Below are positions 20,740-33,203 of a stretch of 64,000 nucleotides of DNA, piece by piece. Below the pieces are notes generated by a model. The model worked only from the letters and a program-made list of their open reading frames with translations, was not told the origin of the DNA and searched no databases. Each line of letters opens with the position of its first letter. Position 1 is the stretch's first letter. The translations under genes and the position numbers were made by a program. The stretch is from Alloascoidea africana (lineage: Eukaryota; Ascomycota; Alloascoideomycetes; Alloascoideales; Alloascoideaceae), in assembly GCA_030581615.1 (NCBI GenBank), contig JAKTTT010000052.1, forward strand, positions 1 to 64,000, written 5' to 3'.

Positions 20740-23700
20740 TTTTTTCGGGTTTGTGATGACTTGAAAGGGAGCAGCTAAAGGATGAAAAGCGTTTGATTGG
20801 TGATAAAAGTGAAAATAATCAAATGTTCAGGGCAAGTGAGAGATGTAGATAATGTGTGTGTGTGTGTGTGTGCCAGTATGAATTTGATATCACTAGGGCT
20901 TTTAAATCGTGCTTGTCTTTTCTTTCTAGATTTCTCCTCGGACAATTTCTTGACAAGGCTAGTATAAAAATAAAGGAGAGAACTGGGTTGAGAATTGAAG
21001 TGACAGCTCAAGAGCAGGAGAAAGAGAGTATAAATAAGAAACGCTAGACCCTTAATTATAATCCAATCCTAATGTAGTTGTCCCATTCCAGACAGAACTA
21101 AAGAGCACTCCAAAAAATGGTAATATCTGCGCTGTGATATTTTGAGACAAATTAAATCAGACACCTTAGCGTACAGGTCCCTGTCTGGCAGCATTTCTGC
21201 CCCGGGTGCAGCACAGCTGCGTTTTCCTTTTCCAGCGCCACACACCCGAGGAGGAGCGCAGAGACCCGTGCGGACCCGACCCGGGCAAAAGGACCCGCGG
21301 ATTCTGGATTCTCGTGTCGTGCCGAGTCGTGTCAGGTTGGCTGGTCAAACCTGACAAAATTGTCATCTTGGGTGTTGTTTTTTTTTTGCTTTTTTCTTTC
21401 ATGAGTCAATGTTCTCCACCACATAGCAGGTTTCTGCTTTTGCCGTGTGCGTAAGTGTGTTTTGAGACAACTGGACCTTAATGGTTATGACTTCTACTGA
21501 CGTTATCATTGTTCTTGTCACCCCAGTTGTCATACAATTATTCCCTTTTATATGTTTCAGTATAATGAAAGCTTTGTTTAGTATAGCCAATTTACGGGCT
21601 TTTGCGCTAGATGAACTCCTTTCCTTCAAAAGGATAAAAAAGATTGATATCAGAGCATTTGTACTTTGGCTAGTAGAAATATATAGTACCAGAACAGAAG
21701 TAGTTTCAGTCTGTTACACTACTCTATTTAGCAACTGGTACCTGAACTGGTGGTACCTGAACCTGCTTCTAAGGGCCATATAATCAGATAGTGTTGCTGC
21801 GAGGCTATCCAGTATAATGTTCACTGCTCCATCCTTATCCTCCAATGTTTGGGAGACCTCAAACCTACCAGACTTCTTCATGATCAACTCAGAGCTGTGG
21901 GAGTCATTGCAGCTTCCCCATTTTCTTTTGAAGCACATGAGTCAGCTCATTTCCATTCTTCTCCCCCAGAACTATATTTCCTCTTCTGTCGTTGGTGCTG
22001 TTCTTGTCCCCAGCCATATCTATGCTCAATCAATCCTACAAAGCCTCTCTCCGATATACTCATGTCTTGGTATCAAAAGTTGGATACACTCTAACTGTGA
22101 AACCAAAGTGGTCTTCTTTTTTCCTTCGGCCTAGCTGGCGGTAATGCACGAATGCATCATCATGATTTCAATATGCAAGTAGCTTTTTACAAAACAGAAG
22201 TGGTGCTTTAAATCTTGTAGGTTGGCTCACTCCTGATTCTCTGCTTCTCAATCCCGTCTCTACAGAGCCGCCCACACTGACTTTTACATGACCAGCTATC
22301 CTATCTATTGGACGCTTCCCGAGACCACATGTAGAAAGATAACCCCTGCAAACCCATTTTTCCTGTTATCTTTAGAGTTCCTCTATCTTCAGCCTTTATC
22401 AACTGTCGCTTGGAGTACACTCGATTAGGAATAAGCTTCCTCAACTGTTTTGGTGCTTTTTTCCCCTTTATTTGTAATGATATAGTCGATTTATTAGCGG
22501 TGTAGTTGTTTACCCTCCGGCAAGTAGAACCCATAGAGTTAGTGTGCTCTTCACTGCAAGTGCCATATGAAGCGATTCCGATGTCTAATTATGAAGAATA
22601 AAAAATGGGACCTGTAGAGTCAAACAAAGATCCAAAGTGAGTCTAAACAAAAGGGCAACACTCTATAATAGGGATAGGAAATGTACGGCTAGACTAGATG
22701 CCATTCCATAAAAATGGTTGCATTTCCTATTCTTTTGCTCGCGATTCATGATTTTTCTTATTCAAATCAGATCTTTATTGTGTTATGCAATTGACTGTAA
22801 AAGTCCCAAGATCTGCATTTTTGTTATATACTTGGAATACCAAAACTAAACAAACTCATAGCGTATTTTTCCAAGTTGACCTCTAGCAGATTGGAATGAC
22901 AACATGGAAGTTTGCTTTGCACATATAGGGCCAGATCACAAACATAAATATGAATCAATTTTTTTGTTGTTGTTGATAATTGCTTACTTTAAGGAATCTA
23001 TTCTTTTTTAAAACCTAAGCTCAATAAGGATTTGAGACTTTAAAAACTCCAGTACTTTTCTTTCGAAAACGCCACATACTATGAAATTGATCCAGCAGAA
23101 TTTGGTCTATGCATATCCACCTGTTCTTGATTCGCATCAACAACACAAACTAGATCCTCAATCACATTTATAAATGTTTGATACTTCAGATTGCTTTTAC
23201 TATACTACCTGAAATGGAAAAGTCCACTCAATCATGACAAAACAGAAAAGAATAGCGTGTCTCAGATTAATATTGGAAGATTTCATAATTGTCATACCGG
23301 GATTGTTTTTGGAATTATGCACAAAAGAGCCAGTAGCATTCTAAGTAAAAGGGACGTGAGCACTAACCAACAGAAGATTCTATAGAGAATCTGACATTGT
23401 AAAAGTTTTTTACAATTTGGCAGCAAAAACATTATAAATTTGGAATTCCTGAGATTTCAAAAATCATGAGTTGTTTTTTGATGTCCATTTTTTTTATTAT
23501 TATTGTATACATGTTCATCATGTTCATTTTCATATTCATTTTCCGAAGCCAAAATGCCAATGAAATAGAACATGAATGGGCCAAAAACCGGCATGGACGT
23601 GGCGAGACGAGCTCACGTGAAACGTTCATACTATCGATAACTCTATCACCATACTGGTAATGATTAGAATCTAGAACAGTGAAACATTGACTTGAAAGAA

Positions 23701-26700
23701 GAGGGTTTATCCTTTTTTTTTTTTTTCATGGGACAGAATTGATGTTGGTGAGCTTAGACGTTCAATCCACATCCACATCTCTGGCGTTTTTGAGTTTAAG
23801 CTTATGTTTAAGCTTGAGTTTAAAATGCTTGGGAGATCTAATAATACATCCATCTGATGGCCTGTACATCGAGGAGAAAGCTTGAGGCATTAGTGTGGAG
23901 TTCACTCAGATACCTCGGCTAGGCCCCGAGATTCGCAAAGACTTGATATGGGTTGGACTATTTCCCAGCATGCGCATTTCAGAAAAAAACAAAAAAGAAC
24001 TTATTCGTTTGGATGGCACTGGCTGGTTCATTCAAGTCTCAGACGCGGGGATGGTGGAGTTCCATTCCAATAATTAATTTGTCAACTGGTGTAGAGATTA
24101 AAAAGTATATATGGAGGGAAGGATTAAAAACCTCCAAAAATAATAAAAAAGAAAAGAGCAGTCAACCCTTTTTTTTTCCGGTCTTTTTTGTTCCTTTTAG
24201 GAGAGCGAGGCTATAACCTATATACAGAGTTAGCCAAGGACCGTTATACATTATGCTCTTTAATCGTGCGTATCTTGCAGTGCATATAATTCAAAATCAA
24301 ATGCTCAAGCGCTTTTTCCAACTAGTACATCAACTTTGGACTGTTGTTCGATTCCAAATTTTTTTGTTACCTTTCCTACTTTTCTTTTCCTTCCCCCCAC
24401 GTCTTTGAATCATACTCAGGTTTCCTGATTCGGTAGATCTTCTCCACCAGTCAGTGGGAAAAAGAGGAGTGAGGAGACGTGGGCGGAAAATACCCCGGGT
24501 GGGAGCACAGTAACTTGGCCCTCTTCTTGTAATTCCCGGAAAATGGATTAAAGACCGTCACTTGAATTAAATATTAGTTCTTCCTTTTGAAAAGTTTAGA
24601 GGGAGTGTGTACTCCGAAGTCGAGTGATTTCTGGCCATTAATTAATCTATCATTCTGCTTCTCGAGTAAGCTCTTCGTTTTATGGCTGAGTAGACTTCAA
24701 CATATAAACAAAAATACAAAGCAAACCCCTAGATTTTTTTTGGGTTAATCCATTTGATTTTTGAAGAGATTTTTCTCAAATCTGGTGTTACCAGTACGGC
24801 ACACGCCAACTCAGAATACAACAAACTAGGGTTTGACATATTTCAGACAAGTCAACAATAAAACGAGCAAATAGGTGAAACATACATGTATTTTATCAAA
24901 ACTATATATTTTGGGGGAAACTCGCCAGATACTTTAGCCGTCGTCCACAGATACCCTTTAGACAGAATGCGAATCGAATGTGTGCCAACAGTCGACTCCA
25001 GTGCTCCACGTGCCCAAACCATTGCTGGCCAAGAGCAAGAGCAAGGACACAAAAGAAGGGAAGTAAAAAAGCAGGAGCAGCAGAAGCAGAAGCAGAAGCA
25101 GAAAATGCAGAAAATGCAGAAGTGGGCATGTCCATACCATGCTTCTTCTTCACGTTTTTGGAGTGAGTTTTTCCCCCTAGGAAGATAGATATCTGCTCTA
25201 TATGGTACTGCAGGATTATTATGTCTTCATGTAGCGAAAAATCAAAAGCAGACGCATTATGGAACAGGTTTGTAAATCTAAACAATTCAAAAATGAAAGG
25301 AGTAAGAAATCACATTTGTTTATCAATTTGATCGTTTATCAAGATAAAAGATCTATTGGGGGGAGACAAAAAAAATGAAAGGATTGATTTTTGTATAAAA
25401 ACCCAAGACTAGTACTGTAATCCCTTTCTCTTTTAATCAGTTTATCCAGGTGGACATAATAACGAAAAAAAAAAAAAAAAAAAAAATATAAAGCGTTTCT
25501 CAGCAGGTTTTTTTCCAATCTTAGTGGTATACCTGACCACTGAGAATAGATCATCAGTGCTGTCTTGTCTTGGATGGATGGATGGATCCGACGAATGCAA
25601 GCATGCTTATGTTGATGGTTTGAAACAACTCTTTGCGTCAAATAAACAACCAAAGTCATTTTTTTTTTTTTTTTTTCCCAAAGTGTATTTTCTCTATTTT
25701 TTATATTCTTCTTTATACAGGTTGTTTCATAGTAATGAAATTTTTATTTTTGTCCAGCGAAGAATAACAATAATTAACACACTTTCTTGAGCCGGCTGAC
25801 AGGCTTCCATGTTTCCCATTTGGGGAAAAAGAATTCTCTTGCCAACTGGATCGTATCTACCACCTGTACCGCGACTTGCTTGAAATGGGCAAGTGCCTTT
25901 CCCTACACCACCTAATCGTCCAGCCAGCGAATCTGAAGGAGACATTCCTACTGCAATGTACTTTGGCCCGAGGCCGAAATAGGAGAAGAGAAACATGTAT
26001 GATAGATACCTTTGGCATTGCAGAGTTAAAGCTTAAGTAAAAAAGCGGTTTCTTTTACCCTTGAAAAAGGGATAAGGACCATGCTTTTTTAGAAATAGTA
26101 GTGCGGCCGGCCGCCATGCTTACTCGTGGTGTGAGTTATGTGAGCTTTTATTTGCTGCTAGATAAGGCCCCGAATCTATAACCATTCTTGGATTCTTGGG
26201 CTGCAGATCCATCATCTTGTGAGGGACGACCATATATCCTAAAAGAAAAGATGAAAAGGGAAACGGAAATGTTTCTAACTATTATTGTATTCGATGAGCA
26301 AGAAAGATATTATATTAGGTGTTACAGTAACAACAAGTATCTGGGAAAACTAGAAGAAAAAAAAAAGCGAAAAAACTCAGTTGCATGAGTAAAGTCATTA
26401 CAGTTTTGAGTATTTTGGTCATCAAGATTTTAAATGTCATCTCATTTGCATCACGTTTTGTGAGTTTTTTGTTGCCAAAAAACCGTGATTTGGAGGTTTG
26501 ACATGATTGGCTTTGTTGCCGCCAGCTGCTCGCTGCTCGCTGCTTGCTGCTCGTCGTCGCCTATGTGCCAGAATACCATTCAGATCGGCTTCCAGCCAAT
26601 AAGGTTGCATCCCACATGTCTCGTGCCTATTGTTCAAATGGACGAAAAACTTGTTTACCATGCCATACTGCAAGACACGTTTTCAAAATAGTGTGGCTAT

Positions 26701-28344
26701 GGTCGCGGTTAAGTGAATGGTTTCAGTTTCAATGAATTGTTTTTTTTTTTCTGGGATTTGACAATAAACAGGAGGATATATTCTAATCTTTACGTGGTTA
26801 TGAATTGCGTCTGTTTTGTCCTTCCGACAATAAACATCGGAAGATATACAACGACTGGACGATTTGATTCTTCTTTTTTTTTTGTACCAGTATGCTAGAT
26901 GATATCTATATAATCAGATATGTTCAAGAAATGGTTGTTTAAGTGGATGATGATAAGATAATTAAAATAGATGGTTCAAAGTGCCATACGTTTTAAAACC
27001 AACTTTTTTGGATGATGGATGTATTCTTTTTTTTTTTCTTTTTGATAGTGGTTACTCTCGGGAACGAATGCGATTATGAAGCACGGATATATCAACTTTC
27101 TGGCTTTTTTGTTCCTGGATGCCCAATTCCCAACTGGAATTTTGAATCAATTCATCAAGTTTTATAGTGAGTTTTCATAATTATTGGAAGAGGCGAATCC
27201 AATGTATCTATTTATCTCTCTCATTTGTAATTTTCCTGCGTTCTAACATATTGACATCAAAATGGATGAGTTTTTTCTTCATCTGTTTACATAGATAGGC
27301 CATAGATCTATAACATTGCAAACACATTTGGGACGGGTAACGACGTATTATGGAGGCTGAGATGAGACCAAATTGAGAATCATCATCGTACTCTGATCGA
27401 AAAATCAAATAAATGATGACCATATAACCGAAACATGATGTGTATGAGAGAGATCACACAGATATGATCATCATCACTAGGAGGAGTATATTTCGTCGAC
27501 GGGGCAAAATTGGATCCAGATGTGTATTTCAGCAACCGCTGCTGCTGTGTCCATTGGTCCATTGGTTGCGGGAAGCAAAATACCAGAAAAAAAGCATTTT
27601 GCAAAGAGCAACTTAATCAAAAATCATTCATGGATCCAGCAGGTGTTGACTGTTGACATCCCCCACCAAACTGGGAATTGCAAACAAACAAGTTGGCCAA
27701 TAGAGCCCAGCGATGTTTATTAATTGCTAGGTTCAGCAACTGGATACTTTAGTTTAGCTATCTTGCACAGCAAATTCGCACTAAAAGCGACCTCGATACG
27801 ATCGATGCATGATCACCAGGTCCGAACCATCACCACCGGGCCTGGCCACAGCCCGGCCACAGCCCCAGGTTCAGGTCCAGGCCAAATCGCAAACACAGCC
27901 AGCTGGTGACAGCAACTCTGACGGTTTGCAAACCCGTGAACTGGCTTCGCTGGTCTCGCTGGTCTCGCTGGTCTCGCTGGCGGCTGTCAGTCAAAGCTTG
28001 TGTGCTTTTCCCCCTACTGCGGCCCGCGGCACGTGACGACCCGGGAGTGTCGGGGCAGCAAAGCAAACGAAACGAGGCTGGAAAGAAATCAAAAAAAAAG
28101 AGCAATTGGCTGCGGATGATATTCTTTGCCACTTTTATCTTGTTACACTTTGACTTTGTCTCTTTTCCTTCTCCTTTTCCATTTCCATTTTCCATTTTCC
28201 TTTGTCATTGCCATTGCCATTGCCATTTCTTGAGCGCAATTGCATCTGGATCTTAATACTGCAAGTGTAGGTACGACGAGTACAAGTGCAAGCGCAAGTG
28301 CGAAACGTTTATACCAAGAGTAGAAAACCAAAAGGGAAACAAAC
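20740..28344. other. Gene desert, 7.6 kb
   Basis: There is no recognisable protein domain, tRNA or transposase. Contents: a (GT)n tract at about 20852-20871, a short GC-rich island at about 21170-21345, homopolymer A/T runs (for example A tract near 25466), a glutamine-codon-like repeat near 25070-25120 and a 9-bp tandem (TCGCTGGTC) near 27945-27985. 21800-22560 has fragments of protein-like sequence in several frames but no gene I can support. Part of the stretch must be the promoter of the zinc-finger gene on the left and of the SUR7-like gene on the right. Confidence 0.5.
20852..20871. repeat. (GT)n microsatellite
   Basis: About ten GT units about 115 bp upstream of the ATG of the STP-like zinc-finger gene, within its 5' region. 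Confidence 0.9.
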
Positions 28345-29384
28345 ATGGCGATTCCCAGAATAGTCCACAACTTTTTCCCATTGATCTTTTTAGCCGGGTA
28401 TGTATGGATCCAAGCGCTGAGGTTTCGAGGTCTCGAGATTTCGAGGTCTCGAGGTTTCTAGAAGATTGCTCTAACTTGAAGATGATAGATCGGGATTACT
28501 TCTCTTCTTCATTGTTCTCAACGGTAGTTCGAACCATTATCCGTTGAACCGCTGGTACTGGCTTGAAGCGGACACTTCAGGGATCCCCAATGCACCAGAC
28601 ACCAGCCGTTGGACTTTCTACCAGTACTGCGATGTCAGCAATGGAGTCAATACCGGGTGTAGTGGTCGCAAGGCTGGGTTTCCATTTTCTCCCGTTGACA
28701 ATTTCAACACGGAGCAAAACATGCCCAGCGCTTTTGTGGAGAATCGAAACGTGAGTTAGTGGTAGTAGTAGTAGTCTTGTTGACGATGACAATGTTCAAG
28801 TCTAACCTAACCTAACCTAACCTTGTTTGGGACACATATAATAGTACTACTATAATATGTCACGCTGTGGATGGGCGTTTTTCCTCATTGCGCTTTTCTT
28901 CACGGTGATTGCGTTTTTCCTATGCTTTGCAGCGCTGTGTTCGCAAATCAGCTCTGTTCTATGCTTTTTGGTTTCGCTGATTGCGTGGATTTTTTCGCTT
29001 GTTGCGGTGATTCTTTACACGGTGGTGTATGTGAAAGGTAGGAATCGGTTTAGAGATGATGGACGAGACACGAAGCTAGGAGTGAAAATGTTTGCGTTTG
29101 GCTGGACAGCGGTTGCACTTTTGTTTCTTGCGTTTTTGGGGCTTGTTTTTTCGTTACGAAAGAAGAAGAGCCAATCTCGTAGAAGCAAGAAAGAAGAAGG
29201 CTTGTACGGCGACTTTGACAGTGCGGAAGGGTCGAACCGAGAATTGAAGCCGAAATCGTCCTGGGAGGAGGAACGACGAAGAGGTCGGGGAACGGGCAGT
29301 CGAGGAGTTTCGTTTTTCAAGATTCGAAAAGCAGATTCAGAAGGGCGTCCTCTGGCAGAACCACAGACCGTTGGCGTGAACTAG
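28345..29384 (+). CDS. SUR7/PalI-family eisosome membrane protein
   Basis: Exons 28345-28397, 28489-28750 and 28845-29384 join into 284 residues. It is a four-span protein of the Sur7/Fmp45 group that marks eisosomes (MCC) in the plasma membrane. TM1 is split by intron 1 (FFPLIFLAG then LLLFFIVLNG). The extracellular loop carries the family signature RWYWLEADTS, IPNAPDTSRWTFYQYC and a second Cys in GVNTGC. TM2-TM4 lie in exon 3 (starting at RCGWAFFLIALFF). The tail is basic and ends without a recognised motif. Intron 1 (91 nt, GTATGT) contains imperfect TCGAGGTCTCGAG repeats. Intron 2 (94 nt, GTGAGT) contains four consecutive CTAAC-type branch motifs. The single-frame ATG at 28857 is internal and is not the start. 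Confidence 0.9.
28411..28460. repeat. Quasi-palindromic TCGAGGT repeats in SUR7-like intron 1
   Basis: Repeated GAGGTTTCGAGGTCTCGAG-type units sit inside the first intron and can pair with themselves. They are short and imperfect. Confidence 0.6.
28801..28822. repeat. (CTAAC)n tandem in SUR7-like intron 2
   Basis: Four consecutive CTAACC units lie about 22 nt ahead of the intron acceptor. The consensus branch point is CTAAC, so there are several equivalent branch sites. The repeat also equals TTAGG on the other strand. Confidence 0.75.
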
Positions 29385-30143
29385 CGTGGATAATAATGAT
29401 AATGATAATGATCATGTTTTGGGATTGTTATAAAAGAAAGAAAGAAAGAAAGAAAGGAATGTGAAGAATATCCCCGGAATAGCCATGTTTTAATTATCAG
29501 CTAGAGTTTCTCTATCTATTTGTCAACTCAACCCAATAAGGGTGTGTAGATAACACCCAACTTTTTTTTTTCTCTTTTCTCTTTTCTCTTTTCTTTTTAA
29601 TAATTTGATACCGTTTCTGTTTCTGATATGAGAAGTATTTTTTCGTTCTTGGAATATATAATAGCAGTTTCAATCGAAGAGGAGTATTTCAGAAAGAGGG
29701 AGACCTGGGATGGGTGCCAACGCTGAGCAGAGAAGAGAAGAGCAGCCATGTCTCAAGTGGACATGTCGTTTCGGGTTTCACAGTTCGAATTACGATGATG
29801 GACGAGAACGAGAACGAGAACGAGAACGAGACCCAGCACAAGCACAAGCGCCAGAACAAGCTCGTCTGGCCGGTCGAGGTGGCCGCGAAGGAGAAACGCG
29901 AGCCGGGAGTTTTAGCAGCGCTTAGCAGAAGCCTCTGGGTCTGTAGCCGGAGTTGATCAGCTCTTGAGTTCTTCAGCTCTTCAGCTCTTCAGTTCTTTCC
30001 AGGTTCGAGCTGGTTCCAGCTGGAAATTGCACGCGTGCTTCGCTTATCTCAGATATTTTATATATTCGGCCGCTGCCTTCTCTCTTCTCTTCTCTTCTCT
30101 TCTCTTCCTCTTCTATTCTCTTGTCTCCCGTCCAGTCTCGCCA
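29385..30143. promoter_or_regulatory. Intergenic, CT-rich leader of the dipeptide-repeat gene
   Basis: It holds (ATAATG)n and (AAAG)n tracts just after the SUR7-like stop, a T/C block near 29560-29600, and a (TCTCT)n pyrimidine tract at about 30075-30120 ending just before ATG 30144. The pyrimidine leader is typical of yeast promoters or 5' UTRs. Confidence 0.5.
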
Positions 30144-32561
30144 ATGGCCCAAGTGCAAGCTCCCTCCGCGCCCCTGTCCAAGAACCCGTCCATGGCCCCG
30201 TCCACGGCCCTGTCCAAGACACCGTGCAAGACCCCGTCCAAGACCCCGGCCCTCCACAACGCCCCGAGCGCCAGGCACTCTGCCAGGAGGAAAAAACACT
30301 CTTCCGCTCCCGTCGCCGCCACCCAGTCCCCGGCCCAGGCCCAGCTGGAGAGGCCAAGACGCTGCTCCCGTGCAACCTCCTCTCCCGACCCTCACCGCCA
30401 GAGCCAGAGCCTGAGCCAGAGCCAGAGCCAGAGCCAGAGTCCCGCGCCGAAAAGATTTCTCTACGCCAGCCCTCCGGCCCTGGACTGCAATTCCATCTCC
30501 ACCTCCATCTCAACCACTCCCACTCCCACTCCCACTACTCCAATCACAACAACATCAACTCGGACACGGGCGTTTCCCCCAATCTTACCGCCTCAGTCCA
30601 ATAACCACCCGCCCCAGACACAACCACAACCTCCCTTGAACGCGGCCATGTCCAATTTGTCCCTGGGATTGGGCTCGGGTTCGGGATCGGCGCTAGTGTC
30701 CCCCAGTGTCTCTTCCTCCTCAGACGATGACACAATTGTTTTCGACGGCGACCTTAAATCGACCCCCGTTTCCAGCTCGGCCTCCATTTCCATCTCCCCG
30801 ACCTTTGACTCAGACTCTGAAAGGATCATCTTCGACTCCCGTATCCTCCCTCACAAACACCACCACTACAAGTCTCTGGCCTTGGCTCTCGCTCCAACTC
30901 ATACTCAAACTCAAACTCTGACCCCGAATCCTAAAACTCGATCAAAAACAAGACCTAGAGTCAAACAATGCCCCAGAACCCCCGTTATACCAAGCCATGA
31001 AAATTCGGCGCTTGCCGGAATATCTGAATCGATATTCAAAGTGCTGGATTCTGAAACACACACACACTGCTTCAAAGGGGTGCAAAAAATTGATACGATC
31101 GCAAACTCCTCCTCTCTTTCTCTTCTTTCTTCCACTACCACCACCAATACCAATACCAGTAACAAGACTGCCACGGAGACAAAGTCCGTGTCCGTGTCCG
31201 TGTCCGTGTCCGTGTCCGTGTCCGAGTACGAGTTCGAATCCAAGAGCACATCCGTCATGGCCTCCTCTCCTCCACTAGCAACAGAACCGCTCATCAAAGC
31301 GCTCTCCTCTATCAACCCTTCTCTCAAGATTGATGAACAAACGTTGCAAAAGTTGGGGGCCATCACCATTGAAGACCAACAAAACTCCGATGCATTCACA
31401 AAATTCCCCAAATCACACAATGAATCCAAACAGCTATACACAAAAACTGTGATCCCCCATTATACCTGGATCAACAAAATGAAAACGCCGTGCGAGACTG
31501 AAAAAGAGACCCTGTTTACTCGCAGACTAAAGGCTAAAAAACTGGCTCAGGCTCAGGCTCAAGCTCAAGCTCAAGCTCAAGCACAAGCACAAGCGCAAGC
31601 TCAGATCCTAACTCAAACCCAAACCCAAACCCAAACCCAGCATGAGTTGATAGGCATGTTGAATCAGGCACCGTTTGAACCTCTAGCTAATGGGCCCAGT
31701 ACCAGTTATCTCTATGGCAATAATGCCTACTTATTGGAAACTGTATCGGAACATCCATCTCGTTTTACTGACTATTCAATACAGAATCAAAAAGTCGTGG
31801 TTGGTCGTAACGGTACCCGCTCAAATATCACAACACCACAACAGAGCAACTTTTCTTTCAACAGAAATAACAACACTAAACATTACAGTTTTAATGGCGT
31901 TGTTGGAAATCAAACATTTGGCGAATCTCCAATATTGCCAGAGACACCAACTATGTTGTCAAATCGGACAATGGGCGTTAGCATGAATATGAATATGATG
32001 AACATGAATGGATTTGGCTATTCTGGAGAAAACAAAAATTCAAATTCAAACTCCACCTCAAATTTGAGAAAGACTTCGGGATCAAGAATGTCCTCGGCTT
32101 CCTCAAATAGCTTTGACATGAGTCGTGGTGGGGGGTTGAATATAACAGACTCCAACAACTCAGCTCCGAAATCCCATTTGAACACAAATGGGTTTATGAA
32201 CAATACAAATTATTCATTTACCCCTTCCTCAACTTTCCAATCTGGCAATCTAAGTTCTCCTAATACACCTTTCAATCGAAACAGTTTCCAGCCAGCAGGT
32301 GTTGTTGAGTTTCCCCAAAAACAATTTTTGATGGGTAATGAAAACAAAAGAGCAAGTGTATTTGCGCGAACTGGTGGTTCCACCAGTCCAGGATATCCAT
32401 CATTTAACAACAATAATAATGGTTTTGCAAGCATTTATGACCAAAACTATCGATCCAATGTTAATAACAATAACAACAGCAGCAACAGCAACAGCAACAG
32501 CATTGACATGAACATGAACATGAACATGAATATGAATATGAACGAGTTGAGCTGGCAGTAA
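30144..32561 (+). CDS. Low-complexity dipeptide-repeat protein, unknown
   Basis: An 805-residue frame starting at ATG 30144 after a CT-rich leader; the frame opens upstream only at TTG 29964. The protein is dominated by Ser, Thr, Asn, Gln and Pro and by dipeptide tracts: SQ (about 30398-30440), SV (31184-31224), AQ (31541-31605), TQ (31607-31640) and MN near the C-terminus (32505-32542), most written as hexanucleotide repeats. One island is not repetitive (residues about 420-470: KTVIPHYTWINKMKTP, then ETLFTRRLKAKKL) and is the best candidate for a conserved motif. The C-terminal third is Asn-rich. I do not recognise the family. The composition suggests an RNA-binding partner, transcription co-factor or prion-like scaffold, but that is inference. 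It is on the same strand as WHI3, 6.9 kb away. Confidence 0.65.
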   Translation: MAQVQAPSAPLSKNPSMAPSTALSKTPCKTPSKTPALHNAPSARHSARRKKHSSAPVAATQSPAQAQLERPRRCSRATSSPDPHRQSQSLSQSQSQSQSPAPKRFLYASPPALDCNSISTSISTTPTPTPTTPITTTSTRTRAFPPILPPQSNNHPPQTQPQPPLNAAMSNLSLGLGSGSGSALVSPSVSSSSDDDTIVFDGDLKSTPVSSSASISISPTFDSDSERIIFDSRILPHKHHHYKSLALALAPTHTQTQTLTPNPKTRSKTRPRVKQCPRTPVIPSHENSALAGISESIFKVLDSETHTHCFKGVQKIDTIANSSSLSLLSSTTTTNTNTSNKTATETKSVSVSVSVSVSVSEYEFESKSTSVMASSPPLATEPLIKALSSINPSLKIDEQTLQKLGAITIEDQQNSDAFTKFPKSHNESKQLYTKTVIPHYTWINKMKTPCETEKETLFTRRLKAKKLAQAQAQAQAQAQAQAQAQAQILTQTQTQTQTQHELIGMLNQAPFEPLANGPSTSYLYGNNAYLLETVSEHPSRFTDYSIQNQKVVVGRNGTRSNITTPQQSNFSFNRNNNTKHYSFNGVVGNQTFGESPILPETPTMLSNRTMGVSMNMNMMNMNGFGYSGENKNSNSNSTSNLRKTSGSRMSSASSNSFDMSRGGGLNITDSNNSAPKSHLNTNGFMNNTNYSFTPSSTFQSGNLSSPNTPFNRNSFQPAGVVEFPQKQFLMGNENKRASVFARTGGSTSPGYPSFNNNNNGFASIYDQNYRSNVNNNNNSSNSNSNSIDMNMNMNMNMNMNELSWQ

Positions 32562-33099
32562 TAACAATACCAATTTCTTGAGCTCTACCATTTTGGCATT
32601 TTTTGGCATTCTTTTATGTTGTCTTTTCAATTTTTCCATAAGCACGCTGAAGAATGAACAGTCTTTTTTTTTTTTTTTGATACAAAGAACATTGTGTTGA
32701 GTAAGCGCATTTGCCATCATCCGAACAATTCAAACATGAGTTTTTTTTTCTTACTTTTTTTTTTGACCAAGGGACACAAACCAAACACCATCAGAAACAC
32801 TTTTCCATCTATATGTCTATATATTAGGCGTGCGTATTTTTTTGGGGGTTGCTCCTCTACTCTCCTCTCCGCTCACATTTCATTTCATTTCATTTCATTT
32901 CTTTCTCTTTCTCTTTCAATTTTCTTTCTTTAATTTTTTTTTAAATTGCCTCTAATTGTAAGTAATTAACAGTTGAAATCACACCCAATTTTTCGAAATT
33001 TCGTTTTTCTTCTTTTTTTTTGGACAGCAGAGTGATATACATTTTTGTTTAAATTTTGAGTACGCCATCTTCACTTCCATTTTCCATTTTCCATTATCC

Positions 33100-33141
<42 letters not shown>

Positions 33142-33163
33142 CTTTCTTTCAATTTTTTTTCTT

Positions 33164-33201
<38 letters not shown>
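33100..33201. repeat. Poly(T) tracts
   Basis: Two T runs of more than 30 bases each, separated by a short T/C/A stretch. They may be unstable or hard to sequence. Similar but shorter tracts occur at about 32664-32678, 33418-33442 and 34842-34860. Confidence 0.9.

Positions 33202-33203
<2 letters not shown>

Noticed and set aside
29964-30143. Upstream extension of the dipeptide-repeat protein
   Set aside because: Begins at TTG and crosses a pyrimidine-rich promoter-like tract; ATG 30144 is the likely start.
30911-31441. 176-codon minus-strand frame
   Set aside because: Antisense shadow of the dipeptide-repeat protein, created by its repeats.
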